NCBI GenBank assembly: GCA_006384855.1
Contig: VCJN01002909.1
Span: 1-64,000 of the forward strand
Origin: Tetraselmis striata
Lineage: Eukaryota; Chlorophyta; Chlorodendrophyceae; Chlorodendrales; Chlorodendraceae
DNA length: 64,000 nt
Direction: 5' to 3'
Positions 55,319-64,000 of the stretch are shown in pieces (position 1 is the stretch's first letter; the number at the start of each line of letters is the position of its first letter). Below the pieces are notes generated by a model that made no database searches, was not told the DNA's origin, and saw only the letters and a list, made by a program, of their open reading frames with translations. The position numbers and the translations under genes are program-made.

Positions 55319-56258
55319 TCTCACCCGCCACGCGCTGAACGGCGCGACCATGGGCACCCGCTGGTCGGCGCTGTTCCACATGCCTGCGGACTTCGACGTG
55401 CGGCCGGTCGAACGCGCCATGGCACAGGCGGTGGCCGAGGTCGATGCCCAGATGTCCACCTGGAAAGCCGACAGCGATCTCATGCGGCTGAACGCGGCCA
55501 CGACCGGTGCCTGGGTCGCGCTTCCGGCCGCGCTGATGACGGTGCTCGAGGCCGGGCTTGCGATCGGGCGCGCCTCGGACGGGGCCTTCGACATCGCCAT
55601 GGGCGATGCGGTTGCGGCCTGGGGCTTCGGCCCGGAGGCGGCGGCGGAAAGCCGCATCCGCACGGCGCTTTCCGCCACGAGGCCGGCGGCGCATGACGTG
55701 GTGGAGCTCGATACGGCAGCCGGCCGGGCCCGCAAGCATGCGCCAGTGTCGCTCGATCTTTGCGGCATCGCCAAGGGATATGGCGTCGACCGGCTCGCCG
55801 GGGTCGCCAAGGCGTTCGCCCTTCCCGGGGCGCTCCTTGCCATCGACGGCGAGCTGCGCGCGCTCGGCACCCAGCCGGACGGAACGCCTTGGACGGTTGC
55901 GATCGAGGATCCCGACCCCTTTGCGCGCAAACCTTGCGCGATCCTGGCGCTCGAGACTGCCGCGGTTGCCACTTCGGGCGACTATCGTCATTTCGTCGAG
56001 ATCGGCGGGCAGCGGCTGTCGCACACGATGGACCCGAAACGCGGCGGCCCGCTGGCGCATGCGCCGGCCTCGGTCACCGTCGTCGCCGAAACCTGCATGG
56101 CGGCGGACGCCTGGGCAACGGCGCTGATGGTCAAAGGACGCTTGGAGGGCGCGCGGATCGCCCGTAAACTGACCCTCGACGCCCTCTTCATCGATCGCGA
56201 CGGCGACAGGCTTCGCCGGACGCCGGTCGGATCTCTGTTCCAGCCGCGCCCGGCCTGA
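55299..56258 (+). CDS. apbE: FAD:protein FMN transferase ApbE
   Basis: 319 residues. ApbE signatures are MGTRWSALFHM, VDAQMSTWKADSDLMRLN, SDGAFDIAMGDAVAAWGFG, VSLDLCGIAKGYGVDRLA, GDYRHFVEIGGQRLSHTMDP and the Mg-binding AETCMAADAWATALMV. It moves FMN from FAD to a Thr/Ser of exported proteins. No obvious signal peptide or lipobox is seen, so its site of action is open. The 20-nt overlap with the reductase gene, and DUF2271 with a target motif, give the likely substrate. Confidence 0.94.
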   Translation: MAKTFTDLTRHALNGATMGTRWSALFHMPADFDVRPVERAMAQAVAEVDAQMSTWKADSDLMRLNAATTGAWVALPAALMTVLEAGLAIGRASDGAFDIAMGDAVAAWGFGPEAAAESRIRTALSATRPAAHDVVELDTAAGRARKHAPVSLDLCGIAKGYGVDRLAGVAKAFALPGALLAIDGELRALGTQPDGTPWTVAIEDPDPFARKPCAILALETAAVATSGDYRHFVEIGGQRLSHTMDPKRGGPLAHAPASVTVVAETCMAADAWATALMVKGRLEGARIARKLTLDALFIDRDGDRLRRTPVGSLFQPRPA

Positions 56259-56316
56259 CGCCCCACCGCCCGACGCCCGACCTGACACCGGACCTTCCTT
56301 TCATGGCCTCCCGCAG

Positions 56317-58194
56317 ATGACCGCCCCGTTTCAGGACCGTGTGAACACCGCGCTTGTCGCCATCGCGCTTGCCGGGCTTCTGACCGGCCTGGCGCTGTCG
56401 CTTGCCGGGCTGGCACAGCCGGCAACCATCGTCTGGACGGCCGGCGTCCTGCCCGTTCTGGCAGCGCTTCTGCTGGAGATCGCCCGCTCGCTGCGCGCCG
56501 GCGAGGTCGGCCTCGATATTGTCGCGGCGCTCTCCATGACGGCCGCACTTGCCTTCGGCGAGACGCTCGCCGCCGCCGTGGTGGCGTTGATGTATTCGGG
56601 CGGCACCTTTCTGGAAAGCTTCGCCGAGGGACGCGCCCGGCGCGAGATGAGCGCGCTGCTCGCCCGCGTGCCGCGCACCGCGACCCGGCACCGCAACGGC
56701 GCGCTCGACGAGGTGCCGCTGGAGGACATCGAGCCCGGCGACGTCCTGCTCATCCGGCAAGGCGACGTCGCACCGGTCGACGGAACGCTTGCAAGCGATC
56801 GCGCCGTTCTCGACCTGTCGGCGCTGACGGGCGAATCCATGCCGGCGCGACTTGAGCGCGATGCCGAGGTGATGAGCGGGGCGACCAACGCCGGCGAGGC
56901 CTTCGACCTCTGCGCCACCCGCCGCGCCGCCGACAGCACCTATGCCGGGATCGTGCGGCTGGTGGAGGCGGCGGAAAAGTCCAAGGCGCCGATGGCACGG
57001 CTCGCCGACCGCTATTCGCTCGCCTTTCTCGCCGTCACCGTGGTGCTGGCAACGGCCGCCTGGTGGATCACCGGCGATCCGATCCGCGCGGTCGCCGTTC
57101 TCGTCGTCGCAACGCCCTGCCCGCTGATCCTTGCCGTGCCGGTGGCGCTGGTGGCCGGCCTGTCGCGCGCCGCCCATTTCGGCGTGCTGATCAAGGGCGC
57201 CAAGCCGCTGGAAGCGCTGGCACGGATCAACACGCTGATCCTCGACAAGACCGGCACGCTGACCGACGGGCGGCCGCAGATCGTTGCAATCGAAGTCCAC
57301 GGCGACCTGGCGGAGCGGGAGGTTCTCTATTTCGCCGCCGCTCTCGACCAGGCCTCGAAACATCCGATCGCGCAGGCCATCGTCGCGGAGGCGCGGGCGC
57401 GCGGGATGGTCCTGCCCGTGCCGCAGCAGATCGTCGAAACGCCGGGCGAGGGCGTCGCCGGCACCGTCGATGGCCGCCGCGTCGTCGTCGGCGGCATCGG
57501 CTTCGTCGCCCGGCAGGCCGAGCGGCCCGGCTGGGATCACCATCTTCGCGAACCGGGGTCGGTGATCGCCGCCGTCTCCGTCGATGGTGCGCTGGCGGGC
57601 CATCTGCTCCTGGCCGACGCGCTGCGCTCCGGGACGGCGGGGCTGCTTGCCGGCCTCAGGGAAAACGGCATCGAGCGGATCCTGCTGGCGACCGGCGACC
57701 GGCGCGCGGTGGCAGAGGCCGTGACGCAAGGCCTCGGCCTCGATGCGGTGCGCTCGGAGCTCTCGCCGGACCAGAAGGTGCTGCTGGTCTTGAGCGAACG
57801 CAAGAACGGCCCCGTGATGATGGTCGGCGACGGTGTCAACGACGCCCCCGCGCTGGCGGCGGCCGACGTTGGCGTTGCCATGGGCGCGCGCGGTGCGGCC
57901 GCCTCGGCGGAAGCCGCCGACGTCGTCCTGCTGGTCGACCATCTCGACCGCCTGCTGCCGGGGCTGGAAGTGGCAAACGGCGCCCGGCGGATCGCGGTCG
58001 AGAGCGTTGTCGTCGGGATCGGTCTTTCGATTGCCGGCATGGTTGCCGCCGCCTTCGGCTATCTGACACCGGTGCAGGGCGCGCTGCTGCAGGAGGCGAT
58101 CGATGTGGCCGTGATCCTGAATGCCCTGCGCGCCCTGAGAATCACACCGCACGCGCAGCCGTCGGCGAGCGATGCGAAAGGACAAAGCCTATGA
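56317..58194 (+). CDS. P1B-type metal ATPase, P1B-5-like (Fe/Ni group)
   Basis: 625 residues. P-type motifs are TGES, DKTGTLT (near 310), the HP locus SKHPIAQA and GDGVNDAP (near 505). The metal-site helix reads TPCPLILAVPVALVAGLSRA (TPC near 266) and the last helix pair has QEAID (near 592), the TPC plus QExxD pattern described for P1B-5 ATPases such as Nia of Sinorhizobium. It lacks an N-terminal Cys metal-binding domain and the C-terminal hemerythrin domain of some relatives. It starts 58 nt after apbE and its stop overlaps the VIT gene (ATGA). Confidence 0.9.
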   Translation: MTAPFQDRVNTALVAIALAGLLTGLALSLAGLAQPATIVWTAGVLPVLAALLLEIARSLRAGEVGLDIVAALSMTAALAFGETLAAAVVALMYSGGTFLESFAEGRARREMSALLARVPRTATRHRNGALDEVPLEDIEPGDVLLIRQGDVAPVDGTLASDRAVLDLSALTGESMPARLERDAEVMSGATNAGEAFDLCATRRAADSTYAGIVRLVEAAEKSKAPMARLADRYSLAFLAVTVVLATAAWWITGDPIRAVAVLVVATPCPLILAVPVALVAGLSRAAHFGVLIKGAKPLEALARINTLILDKTGTLTDGRPQIVAIEVHGDLAEREVLYFAAALDQASKHPIAQAIVAEARARGMVLPVPQQIVETPGEGVAGTVDGRRVVVGGIGFVARQAERPGWDHHLREPGSVIAAVSVDGALAGHLLLADALRSGTAGLLAGLRENGIERILLATGDRRAVAEAVTQGLGLDAVRSELSPDQKVLLVLSERKNGPVMMVGDGVNDAPALAAADVGVAMGARGAAASAEAADVVLLVDHLDRLLPGLEVANGARRIAVESVVVGIGLSIAGMVAAAFGYLTPVQGALLQEAIDVAVILNALRALRITPHAQPSASDAKGQSL

Positions 58195-58889
58195 CCCGTA
58201 TTCTTCACTCCGAAATCCATCTCGTGCATCGCATCGGCTGGCTGCGCGCCGCGGTGCTGGGCGCCAACGACGGTCTGGTGTCGACCGCGAGCCTCGTTGT
58301 CGGCGTGGCCGCGGCCGGGTCCGGACGCCCGGAGGTGCTGATCGCCGGCCTCGCCGGTCTCGTCGCCGGCGCGATGTCGATGGCCGCCGGCGAATATGTC
58401 TCGGTGAGTTCGCAGACCGATGCGGAACAGGCCGACATCGCGCGCGAGATACGCGAACTGGAGGAAACCCCGGAGGCCGAACTCGACGAACTGACGCAGA
58501 TCTATGTCGAGCGCGGTCTCGACGACCGGCTGGCCCGGCAGGTCGCGATCCAGCTCACCGAAAAGGACGCGCTCGGCGCGCATATGCGTGACGAGCTCGG
58601 CATCTCCGAGACCATTACCGCCCGCCCGATCCAGGCCGCCGCGGTGTCCGCGCTGACCTTTGCAATCGGTGCCGTCGTGCCGCTGATCGTGGCGGGGCTT
58701 GCGCCGGCCTCCGCGATCTCGATGGCGGTGGCGGTCACCACGCTGCCGGCGCTTGCCGTGCTCGGCGGCCTGGGCGCCTCCGCCGGCGGCGCCGGGATCG
58801 CCAAGGGGGCGCTGCGGGTCAGCTTCTGGGGCGCGCTCGCCATGGCCGCGACCGCCGCCGTTGGCATGGTTTTCGGGGTCTCCGTCTAG
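58191..58889 (+). CDS. VIT1/CCC1 family Fe/Mn transporter
   Basis: 232 residues. Typical N-terminal HRIGWLRAAVLGANDGLVST, LVAGAMSMAAGEYVSVSSQ and the Glu-rich cytosolic metal-binding helix (EQADIAREIRELEETPEAEL), then three more helices. The family moves Fe(II) or Mn(II) out of the cytosol. The ATGA overlap with the P1B ATPase implies coupled translation and a shared metal. It is convergent with the SDR gene, 2 nt away. Confidence 0.92.
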   Translation: MTRILHSEIHLVHRIGWLRAAVLGANDGLVSTASLVVGVAAAGSGRPEVLIAGLAGLVAGAMSMAAGEYVSVSSQTDAEQADIAREIRELEETPEAELDELTQIYVERGLDDRLARQVAIQLTEKDALGAHMRDELGISETITARPIQAAAVSALTFAIGAVVPLIVAGLAPASAISMAVAVTTLPALAVLGGLGASAGGAGIAKGALRVSFWGALAMAATAAVGMVFGVSV

Positions 58890-58891
58890 GG

Positions 58892-59663
58892 TCAGGACAC
58901 CGGCGGCAGACCGACGGCCGCGCGGCCCTCGTTGGTCTTCAGCGAGAAATCCGTGCCGAGATAGGCATCGCCGCCGGGTCCGCAGAGATAGGCGATGGTC
59001 TGCGCCACCCACTCGGCCGGAATATGCACCGACGGGTCGAGCTGGCTCACCGGATTGAGGCCCGACGCCTTGATCGCGACCTGCATGTCGGTCTTCACCG
59101 TGCCGGGGCTGAGGCCGATCATGCGGATGCCCTCGCCGCGATATTCCTTGTCGGTGCAGCGGGGTCAGCGACAGCACCGCCGCCTTGGTGGCGCAATAGT
59201 GGCTCCAGCCTTCCAGCGCGCCGGTGGCCGCCCCCGAGCTGATGTTGATGATGGTGCCGCCGCCGCGCGCGGTCATTTCCGGGATCGCATGGCGCAGGCC
59301 GTAGTAGACGCCCTTGACGTTGACGTCGACGACCTGGCTCCAGGCGTCGGGATCGCTGTCGGCGATCCGCGCGATCGGATCGATCAGGCCGGCGTTGTTC
59401 ACCAGGACGTCGAGCCCTCCGTAAAGCTCCACCGTCCGCGCGACCAGCGCCTTCACATCCTCGTTGCGGGCCACGTCGCAGGCCATGGCGGTCGCCGTTC
59501 CGCCGGCGGCCTCGATCTCCTTGGCGATGCGCTCGATATCGCCGGTGCTGCGCGCCGCAAGCACGACGCTCGCGCCGAGCGACGCCAGATGACGCGCGGC
59601 GGCCGCGCCGATGCCGCGGCTGGCACCGGTAATGACAACGGTCTTGTTCGTAAGGTCGGACAT
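58892..59663 (-). pseudogene. SDR family oxidoreductase, frameshifted
   Basis: Classical SDR: from ATG 59663 (SD GGAGAG) VVITGASRGIGAAAARHLAS, LVNNAGL, IINISSGAATGALEGW and the catalytic HYCATKAAVLSLT. The frame breaks at a four-G run (59161-59164, plus strand). Reading resumes as CTDKEYRGEGIRMIGLSPGT, then TIAYLCGPGGDAYLGTDFSL to 58892. One extra base fits. The substrate is unknown. Confidence 0.92.
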
Positions 59664-59786
59664 ACGCTCTCCAGGAATCGGAATTGCAATCGGGGGATCA
59701 ACCCGGCGAATTCTATCGCATATTCCGACAAAGCCGAGTCCCGGGGCGGCGCGCATCTCCCGCCGCCGGCACTTCGCTGAAATCCC

Positions 59787-60707
59787 TCACGTGCGCGGGT
59801 ACGACGCGCGGGCGACATCGATCTGCGGGGCGGTTTCCTCGTCGAGGCAGCGGACTTCCAGCTGCAGGGTGGAAAAATAGAACCCGAACCTGTGCCGCAG
59901 CAGGTCGTGCGCGCTGGCCAGCACCGCCGGGGAAAGGGCGTCGTCGCGCACCCGCAAATGCGCGGAAAACACGTGCCGGCCACTGGTGAGGGCCCAGGCA
60001 TGGGGGTGGTGAACGTCGACGACACCGTCAAGCCCGGCAAGCGCGGCCGACACCTGTTGCAGCTCGATGCCGGGGGGTGTTCCCTCCATCAGCAGATGCG
60101 ACGCATCGCGCAGGATCCCCCAACTCGCCCAGATCAGCACAAAGCCGAAAGCCATCCCCAACAGGGGATCGATGGCGTAGAAACCGGTGAGCCAGATCAC
60201 CAGCGCGGTGACGATGATCAACAGGCTGCCGACGAAGGTCTGGATGATGTGCCACAGCGCGCCGCGCACGTTGATGTCCTCGCGCGCCTGCCTCCAGACC
60301 AGCGCGAGCGAGACGACCTCCGTCGCCAGACCGCCGGCGGCGGCGATCAGCATCGGAGTGGTCGGCAACTCGATCGGGTCGAACAGGCGCATTGCCGACA
60401 TCACGATCACCACGATCGCCATTGCCAGCAGGAAGCCGCCGTTGACCAATGCGCCGATGATCTCGCTGCGGTACCAGCCGAAGGAGCGTTGCGCATCGGC
60501 CGGGCGCCGGGCAAGCCGGGCGGCGAGAAGCGCGACCAGGATCCCGCCGACGGCCGAAAATGTGTGCAGCGCATCCGCAATCACGGCGACCGATCCGATC
60601 CACAATCCGATCGCCAGTTCCACGACGAAGTAAATCCCGGTCAGCCAGGCGGAAATCGCCATTCCGCGCCCGCGCACCGGCGCCGGACCATGACTTGCGT
60701 GGCTCAT
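59787..60707 (-). CDS. Cation diffusion facilitator with altered metal site
   Basis: 306 residues, six helices and a C-terminal cytosolic domain with HHPHAWALTSGRHVFSAHLR. The transport site normally has (H/D)xxxD in TM2 and HxxxD in TM5. Here TM2 reads H48-TFS-A52 and TM5 H153-IIQ-T157, so both Asp are lost. In TM4 a Glu (E130) stands where many members have Asn. It may have changed ion specificity. ATG at 60707 follows GGGAG. It diverges from the methyltransferase gene. Confidence 0.88.
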   Translation of the reverse strand: MSHASHGPAPVRGRGMAISAWLTGIYFVVELAIGLWIGSVAVIADALHTFSAVGGILVALLAARLARRPADAQRSFGWYRSEIIGALVNGGFLLAMAIVVIVMSAMRLFDPIELPTTPMLIAAAGGLATEVVSLALVWRQAREDINVRGALWHIIQTFVGSLLIIVTALVIWLTGFYAIDPLLGMAFGFVLIWASWGILRDASHLLMEGTPPGIELQQVSAALAGLDGVVDVHHPHAWALTSGRHVFSAHLRVRDDALSPAVLASAHDLLRHRFGFYFSTLQLEVRCLDEETAPQIDVARASYPRT

Positions 60708-60963
60708 CCTGCATCTCCCGAGCGACTGCGAAACCCGGCCGGCGTCATGTCGCGAGACGCCGGCCACGCCGCAAGGCTGGCGCCTCCAGCCCGTGGAACG
60801 TCAAGCCCGACGCCGGTCTGCGCACCGGCACATTTTTCTGGTCGCAAACGGCCCGATCCAATATGACAGGGCCGCGGGACGGCGCGGGAGCCGCATGCCC
60901 TGCCCAAACCGCAGATCTTTCCAGAACGGGGGCCGTGTCTTGCCGAATGTCGAAAACGGAAGC

Positions 60964-61956
60964 GTGATCACGCTGGAAACGGAATGCCGCATCTGCGCCG
61001 GGAAAGACCGGCGCGTGGTCTCCGGCGTGGGCCGCGACGCAAAGCCGCTGACGACGGTGATCTGCACCGGCTGCGGCCTGGTGCACAGCCACCCGATCCC
61101 CACGAAGGAAGAGCTCGACCGTTTCTATGCCGTCGACTACCGCAAGGCCTACAAGTCGACCTACGAACCGAAGCTGAAGCACACCTACCGCTATGCGCCG
61201 GGCGCCTATCAGCGGGTTGCCCAGATCGCCGGACACGCAAGCCCGGAGCAGACGCGCTTTCTCGACATCGGATCGGGCAGCGGCGAGTTCCTCTACATGG
61301 CCCGCAAGATGGGCTTCGAGGTCACCGGCGTCGAGCCCAACACGGGCTATGCCGACTACACGAAGCGGGTGCTCGGCCTGCCGGTGCAGAACTGCACCTA
61401 CGAAACAGCGGATCTGCGCGACGACGGCTATGACATCATCAACCTGAACCACGTGCTGGAGCATCTGCCCGATCCGCTCGCCTCGCTGCGCGCGATCAAC
61501 GGCCTGCTGCGCGACAACGGGTTGTTCTCGGTCGCCGTTCCCAACATCCAGAACACCAATCACGCGCCGTCGACGCGCTTCCACTACGCCCATATCTACA
61601 ATTTCAATCACGAGACGCTGAAGGCGATGCTGCTCAAGGCGGGCTTCGAGATCATTCCGGCCGCCTCGGCGTCGACGACGATCCTCGCGCGCAAGGTGTC
61701 CTCAAGCTTCAGCGACGCGCCGATCGAGATGCCGGAGAACTACGAGACGCTCTGGGCGGATCTGCATGCGACCTCGGCCATCGCGCATGCGGCGAGCAAG
61801 AAGGGGATCGGCCGGTTGCTGGGCAAGCTCCACCGCTACCCGAGGGAATATCTCCTGGCCGCGAGCCACGGCAGCGCGCCGAAGATCCTCGACCGCGCGT
61901 TTGCCAGGCTGAACAGGACCGCGCCCGTGCGGACGCCCACGCAGGCGAAGACCTGA
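60964..61956 (+). CDS. Class I methyltransferase with N-terminal zinc-ribbon
   Basis: About 330 residues. The N-terminal Cys pairs (ECRICAGKD and VICTGCGLVHSHP) form a zinc-binding motif like those of sugar C-methyltransferases. The SAM domain has FLDIGSGSGEFLYMARKMGF, GVEPN, NLNHVLEHLPDPL and SVAVPNIQN. It may modify a sugar or surface glycan. The start is uncertain: GTG 60964, or TTG 60940 with a G-rich upstream. It is 34 nt before pabBC on the same strand. Confidence 0.85.
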   Translation: MITLETECRICAGKDRRVVSGVGRDAKPLTTVICTGCGLVHSHPIPTKEELDRFYAVDYRKAYKSTYEPKLKHTYRYAPGAYQRVAQIAGHASPEQTRFLDIGSGSGEFLYMARKMGFEVTGVEPNTGYADYTKRVLGLPVQNCTYETADLRDDGYDIINLNHVLEHLPDPLASLRAINGLLRDNGLFSVAVPNIQNTNHAPSTRFHYAHIYNFNHETLKAMLLKAGFEIIPAASASTTILARKVSSSFSDAPIEMPENYETLWADLHATSAIAHAASKKGIGRLLGKLHRYPREYLLAASHGSAPKILDRAFARLNRTAPVRTPTQAKT

Positions 61957-61990
61957 TCCCCACGCCCGACCGACGGCGAGCGAGCGCGTC

Positions 61991-63831
61991 ATGAGCAAAG
62001 GCACAAGCGACACGGCTGAAAGCGTGCTGCTGCTCGACGCGCAGGCGGGCACCGCGCTTCGCTTCACCGCGCCTCGGCGCATTCTTGCCTGCACGCGCGT
62101 GGAAGACGTCGCCGCCTGCCTGCAAGACGCCGAGCGTGCCGCGGCCGAGGGCGCGCATCTTGCCGGCTTTCTCTCCTATGAAGCCGGCTATGCCTTCGAG
62201 GACAAGCTGCGTACGCTTGCCCCGCGCGACCCGGACCTCCCGCTGGTCTGGTTCGGCGTCTACGACGCGCCCGAGCGGCTCGACCGCGCGGCGGCGCTGA
62301 CACAGCTTGTCGACGCGGACGCCCGGGCGGCCGCCCATGCGGCGCCGCCCACGGCAACCGTCGACGGCCTCGACATGAGCGAAGAGGACTATCAGGCCGC
62401 CTTCACGGCCGTGCGCGACCATCTTGCGCGCGGCGACATCTATCAGGCCAATCTGACCATGCGGGCCCGCGGGCGCTGGTCCGGCGACCTGCGCGCCCTC
62501 TTCGCACGGCTGGTCACAACACAGCCCGTCGGCCATGCCGCCTGGCTCGATCTCGGCACGCACCAGGTTCTGTCGCTGTCGCCGGAGCTTTTTTCTGGAG
62601 CGGCGCGGCATGCGCCTCACCTGCCGGCCGATGAAGGGGACGGCGCCGCGCGGCGCGAACCAGAACGTCGATGCGGAAATCGCCGCAGAGCTTGCCCGCG
62701 ATCCCAAGTCGCAGGCCGAAAACGTCATGATCGTCGACCTGATGCGCAACGACCTGTCGCGCATCGCCGTGCCGGGCAGCGTGAAGGTGCCGCGCCTCTT
62801 CGAGGTCGAGCCCTATGCCACGCTGCACCAGATGACCTCGACGGTGGAAGCGGAGCTGGAGCCCGGCCACGGGTTTGCCGCCTGCATGGCACGGCTCTTT
62901 CCCTGCGGCTCGATCACCGGCGCGCCGAAACTGAGGGCGATGGAGATCCTGCACGAGCTGGAAACCGGCCCGCGCGGGATCTACACCGGCGCCATCGGCC
63001 ACCTTGCGCCCGGCGGCGACTTTCGCTTCAACGTCGCGATCCGCACCCTGGTGGCGCGCACGCCCGAGGGTGCCAGCGAAGGCCCCTTCGAGATCGGGAC
63101 GGGATCGGGTGTCGTTTTCGATTCCGGGGCCGGTCCCGAATATGCCGAAAGCTGGCTGAAGCTCGCCTTCCTTGAGCGTCCGTTGCCGGATTTCGCCCTG
63201 ATCGAGACCATGGCCTGGCATCCGGGCGAGGGCTATCTGCTGCTTGCGCGCCACATGCGCCGGCTTCGGACGAGCGCGGCCCGGCTCGGGTTCGCCTGTG
63301 CTCCGGACAGGATCGCGGCGGCGCTTGCGGAACGTGCGGAGGGGTTCGACGCGCCGCGCCGGGTCCGGCTGGAAGTCTCCGCCGACGGGCGATTTCGCCT
63401 TGCCGACGAAGCGCTCGCGCCGACGCCGCCGCGCTGGCAGGTCGGGATCGCCGACACGCCGGTCGATGCCGACAATCCGCTGCTTGCCCACAAGACGACG
63501 CGCCGCGCGCTCTACGACGAGACCCTGAAGCGGATGGTCACGACCCGGGGATGCGACGAGGTTCTGTTCGTCAACCGGGACGGCTTCGCGACGGAAGGAA
63601 GCTACACCAATCTCTTCGTCGCCCGGGCGGGCCGGCTGCTGACGCCGCCGCTTGCCCACGGCCTGTTGCCGGGCACGCTGCGCGAAGCCCTGCTGGACAG
63701 CGGACGGGCCTTCGAGGCGGAGTTGACGCTCGGACGATGTGCTGCGGGCCGAAAAGGTCTATTTCGGCAATTCGGTACGCGGGCTGGTCGCAAGCGACAT
63801 CCAGTCCCGGCCGGCGGCCGACGGCGCATAG
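61991..63831 (+). pseudogene. pabB: Fused aminodeoxychorismate synthase I / lyase (PabB-PabC), two frameshifts
   Basis: It makes p-aminobenzoate for folate. The N-terminal chorismate-binding part reads GFLSYEAGYAFED and RGDIYQANLTMRARG. A six-T run (62589-62594) shifts the frame. The core resumes with MKGTAPRGANQNVDAEIA, MIVDLMRNDLSR, CGSITGAPKLRAMEIL and FEIGTGSGVVFDS. A class IV aminotransferase-type lyase follows (LIETMAWHPGEGYLLLARH, HKTTRRALYDETL, ATEGSYTNLFV). A second shift (extra G at 63732-63733) precedes the end (VYFGNSVRGLVASDIQ) at TAG 63829-63831. Span two bases over whole codons, matching two insertions. Confidence 0.92.
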
Positions 63832-64000
63832 CCGGGATCAAAGGCCGTTTGCGCCTGCGGCCGGGGTTCATCCATCGCGGCCGACGGACCCGGATCCACC
63901 TCCTGGTCCGCCGCATCGGCCGGCCAGGGCACGACCTCGACCTCGGGCCAGGCGGCACTCATGCGCGCGGCCTTTTTCGCGTAGGTCTCGGCGTTGTCGA
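63759..64000 (-). CDS. C-terminal end of an unidentified protein, partial
   Basis: A minus-strand frame open to the window edge reads DNAETYAKKAARMSAAWPEV, then a Pro/Asp/Ala-rich tail to TAG at 63759. The last 73 nt overlap the end of pabBC. The Pro-rich low-complexity tail gives no family. It is probably the 3' end of a gene entering from the right. Confidence 0.4.
   Translation of the reverse strand, partial: DNAETYAKKAARMSAAWPEVEVVPWPADAADQEVDPGPSAAMDEPRPQAQTAFDPGYAPSAAGRDWMSLATSPRTELPK

Noticed and set aside
56188..58185. 665-codon open frame on the minus strand
   Set aside because: Antisense shadow of the P1B ATPase with the usual His/Arg/Asp-rich composition.

Overview
This 64 kb window is high-GC bacterial chromosome. 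It looks alphaproteobacterial, most likely Hyphomicrobiales (Rhizobiales-like). The reasons are the infC-rpmI-rplT order with an ATT-started infC, three unlinked chemoreceptors, a form II CoxSLM-type hydroxylase, a P1B-5-like metal ATPase and small hairpin-rich intergenic repeats. No phage, plasmid, CRISPR or rRNA region is visible. The one tRNA is tRNA-Ser(GGA).

Layout. 1-4.2 kb: a chemoreceptor cut by the window edge, an Lrp/AsnC regulator with an internal stop, and a nucleoside-recognition membrane protein. 4.2-9.1 kb: a minus-strand coxG-coxS-coxL-coxM cluster (xanthine oxidase family). 9.4-19.9 kb: two RNA methyltransferase-type genes, an epimerase, a ParDE toxin-antitoxin pair, a DUF1194 protein, a CDGSH protein, glpK, an MFS transporter, a divergent cold-shock protein and a B12-binding radical SAM enzyme. 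20-29.7 kb: lepA, two tandem paralogues of unknown function, a fatty acid hydroxylase, mepA, a patatin, an alpha/beta hydrolase and a glycosyltransferase. 30-40 kb: a chemoreceptor, infC-rpmI-rplT, a Rieske oxygenase, an M48 protease, a third chemoreceptor, msrA and tRNA-Ser. 40-51 kb: recQ, two hydrolases, an HxlR regulator with a divergent DMT exporter, a nucleotidyltransferase, a Nudix hydrolase, a TauD-like oxygenase and an HPF-like protein. 49.4-58.9 kb: a two-component system facing a PepSY protein, an Asp-rich protein, a DUF2271 protein, a PepSY-TM/flavodoxin/FNR fusion, ApbE, a P1B-5-like ATPase and a VIT/CCC1 transporter. 58.9-64 kb: an SDR, an unusual CDF transporter, a methyltransferase and a fused pabBC.

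Two things stand out. First, the 49.4-58.9 kb block reads as one functional module. Cytosolic NADPH electrons would pass through a flavodoxin/FNR fused to a heme-type PepSY membrane domain and reach a periplasmic flavinylated DUF2271 protein matured by ApbE. The block is co-oriented with two iron/nickel/manganese-type transporters and sits opposite a sensor-regulator pair. Second, three copies of a 190-195 bp non-coding element are each flanked by two copies of a terminator hairpin, as if the element inserts into Rho-independent terminators and duplicates them.

Many conserved genes (lepA, mepA, msrA, pabBC, SDR, DMT, patatin and others) are broken by a single small indel, mostly in a homopolymer, with intact coding on both sides. 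This looks more like consensus sequence error than decay. I mark these genes as disrupted but describe the likely intact function.
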